Source of the DNA: Roseiflexus castenholzii DSM 13941
GTDB taxonomy: Bacteria; Chloroflexota; Chloroflexia; Chloroflexales; Roseiflexaceae
Assembly: GCF_000017805.1 (NCBI RefSeq)
Contig: NC_009767.1
Location: 5,252,001-5,316,000 of the forward strand
Reading direction: 5' to 3'
DNA length: 64,000 nucleotides
The notes under the pieces are model-generated. The model made no database searches and was not told the DNA's origin. It saw only the letters and a program-made list of their open reading frames with translations. Shown piece by piece: positions 62,962-64,000 of the stretch. Each line of letters opens with the position of its first letter. The first letter of the stretch is position 1. Position numbers and translations under genes: made by a program.

Positions 62962-63174
62962 CGCCTCCGATGGTTCATTTCAACGTCTTGTGAAAATATC
63001 GGTCTGAACTGTTGCAGGACCACGTGCGATATTACATTAAGAGCGAACAACCAGATGTTGCACAATAATGGCCCGTGTCGCCCGTCTTGCGACGGACGTT
63101 GGCAGCGACAGGCTCAGGCAACGTCAGTCGCTCTCCGTTCTCGATGGTCCAGGTTTTGGTTGCTCACTCTATAA
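62962..63174. other. Upstream region of the 504-residue protein gene
   Basis: About 210 bp between that gene's start and MITE copy 7 contain the GGAGG ribosome site (on the minus strand) and AT-rich stretches but no clear promoter hexamers. No gene is supported. Confidence 0.35.
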
Positions 63175-63367
63175 TACCAATGACCGGTGACCATGCGGCA
63201 TGGTCACCCCGAGCCGCGCGAGGGGTCGTGCGCGACCCGCGCAGATTCCTCGCTGCGTTTACCCTGAGCGAAGCGAAGGGCTCGGAATGACCCGTCGCTG
63301 CGTTTACCCTGAGCGAAGCGAAGGGCTCGGAATGACACGCATGCGGCATCTTCAATCGTCATTGGTA
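63175..63367 (+). mobile_element. MITE copy 7, partly duplicated
   Basis: This 193-bp copy is in the orientation of copy 1, with intact ends TACCAATGAC and GTCATTGGTA. The internal segment TTACCCTGAGCGAAGCGAAG plus GGCTCGGAATGAC is present twice in tandem, which explains the length. Flanking triplets are TAA (left) and TAT (right), so the duplication has decayed by one base. Confidence 0.88.
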
Positions 63368-63508
63368 TATATAAGAGATACCGCGAGCATAACCAATACG
63401 ATACTGTCCAAACGCAGGCAATCGGCAAAGCGCTCAGCCATGTGCAGCGATTCCGGACAGGCTTCCCTGGCGAAGTCTTCTATCGCATGCCGTTTCGGGT
63501 ATGAGAAA

Positions 63509-63533
63509 GCCCCCTCTCTTTTTGTGAGGGGGC
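63509..63533 (-). terminator. Hairpin terminator after the carboxylase gene
   Basis: GCCCCCTC and GAGGGGGC form a perfect 8-bp stem around a 9-base loop. On the minus strand TTTCTC follows. It lies 44 bp beyond the stop of the carboxyltransferase gene, as expected for its intrinsic terminator, although the T-tract is short. Confidence 0.65.
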
Positions 63534-63576
63534 AGGAGAGATGGCGCACCCGACCCAAAACACCGCAGTATCAGAT

Positions 63577-64000
63577 TTACAGCGGTATATTCCCATGCTT
63601 GCGCGGCGGCAGGGTCTGACGTTTCCCGCGCGCCAGGCGCAATGCGCGGATCAGAACCGGTCGCGTCTCGCGCGGCTCGATCACATCGTCGAGGTATCCG
63701 CGTTCAGCCGCGATATAGGGGTTGGCGAATCGGTTCTGGTAATCCTCGACCAGTTCCGCCAGGCGCGTTACCGGATCGGCTGCCTGCGCGAGTTCGCGGC
63801 GGAAGATGATCTTGACGGCGGCATCGGCGCCCATCACGGCAATTTCGGCAGTGGGCCAGGCAACATTGAAATCCGCGCGAATGTGCTTGCTCGCCATCAC
63901 GTCGTAGGCGCCACCATAGGCTTTGCGCGTAATGACCGTGAGCTTCGGCACGGTCGCTTCACAGTAGGCATACAGCAGTTTGGCGCCATGCCGGATAATG
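63577..64000 (-). CDS. Acyl-CoA carboxylase carboxyltransferase beta subunit, C-terminal part
   Basis: The frame runs off the window edge; 140 C-terminal residues are visible. They match biotin-dependent acyl-CoA carboxylase beta subunits of the propionyl/methylmalonyl-CoA type: [37 protein letters not shown], then [18 protein letters not shown] and the terminal [15 protein letters not shown] and KHGNIPL. These enzymes carboxylate propionyl-CoA (or acetyl-CoA). In Roseiflexus such activity belongs to the 3-hydroxypropionate bicycle and propionate metabolism. Which substrate is used cannot be judged from this part. Confidence 0.9.
   Translation of the reverse strand, partial: IIRHGAKLLYAYCEATVPKLTVITRKAYGGAYDVMASKHIRADFNVAWPTAEIAVMGADAAVKIIFRRELAQAADPVTRLAELVEDYQNRFANPYIAAERGYLDDVIEPRETRPVLIRALRLARGKRQTLPPRKHGNIPL

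Overview
The window is GC-rich bacterial DNA with dense gene packing. Its gene set fits a filamentous phototroph of the Chloroflexota, most likely Roseiflexus. This is inference from content: an archaeal-type isopentenyl phosphate kinase, a fused pyruvate:ferredoxin oxidoreductase, a propionyl/acetyl-CoA carboxylase beta subunit, a ChlI-like AAA+ protein, many purine-rich intergenic repeats and a dispersed MITE. No rRNA, tRNA or CRISPR array was found.

Layout. 0-4 kb: the end of a gingipain-like protease, a frameshifted Uma2 nuclease, a Tat-exported cyclase-family hydrolase and a small regulator-like protein. 4.4-14 kb: pyruvate:ferredoxin oxidoreductase, MFS and MATE transporters, a 1.6 kb hairpin-bearing repeat array and a C39-like protein. 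14.4-21 kb: ClpS, an SPFH/zinc-ribbon protein, isopentenyl phosphate kinase, two repeat arrays, a UbiA-type prenyltransferase, RdgB and a coupled DUF2357 nuclease. 21-25 kb: a RelE-superfamily I helicase fusion and an IS982-type element inserted in the promoter region it shares with a methyltransferase. 25-34 kb: a polytopic membrane protein, a PAS-PAS-STAS protein, a propeller lipoprotein, a CtpA-like protein without its lysine, Upp, a WecA-like transferase and a PEBP protein. 34-45 kb: RlmI-like methyltransferase, family 4 UDG, RNase J, RimI, an alpha/beta hydrolase, a sugar nucleotidyltransferase and an McrB-like ATPase. 45.8-56 kb, minus strand: an RlmI/ArgJ/Lon-N/DUF503/ChlI-like operon, an SbcC/FGE-like/lyxose-isomerase group and an ATP-grasp protein. 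56-64 kb: a palindrome array, a VOC protein, a TetA-like MFS, an RsbW/RsbW/RsbV-like operon, an unusual AT-richer membrane protein and the end of a carboxylase.

The strongest non-genic signal is a MITE present seven times (125-213 bp, 10-bp inverted ends). Three-base T-N-A duplications flank five copies exactly. In four copies a flanking triplet is itself the stop codon of the neighbouring gene. The best candidates for new systems are the RelE-helicase fusion beside a DUF2357 nuclease (with an McrB-like partner 24 kb away) and the isolated 504-residue protein at 61.4-63.0 kb, which joins a nuclease-like N-terminus to a glycine-zipper membrane region.
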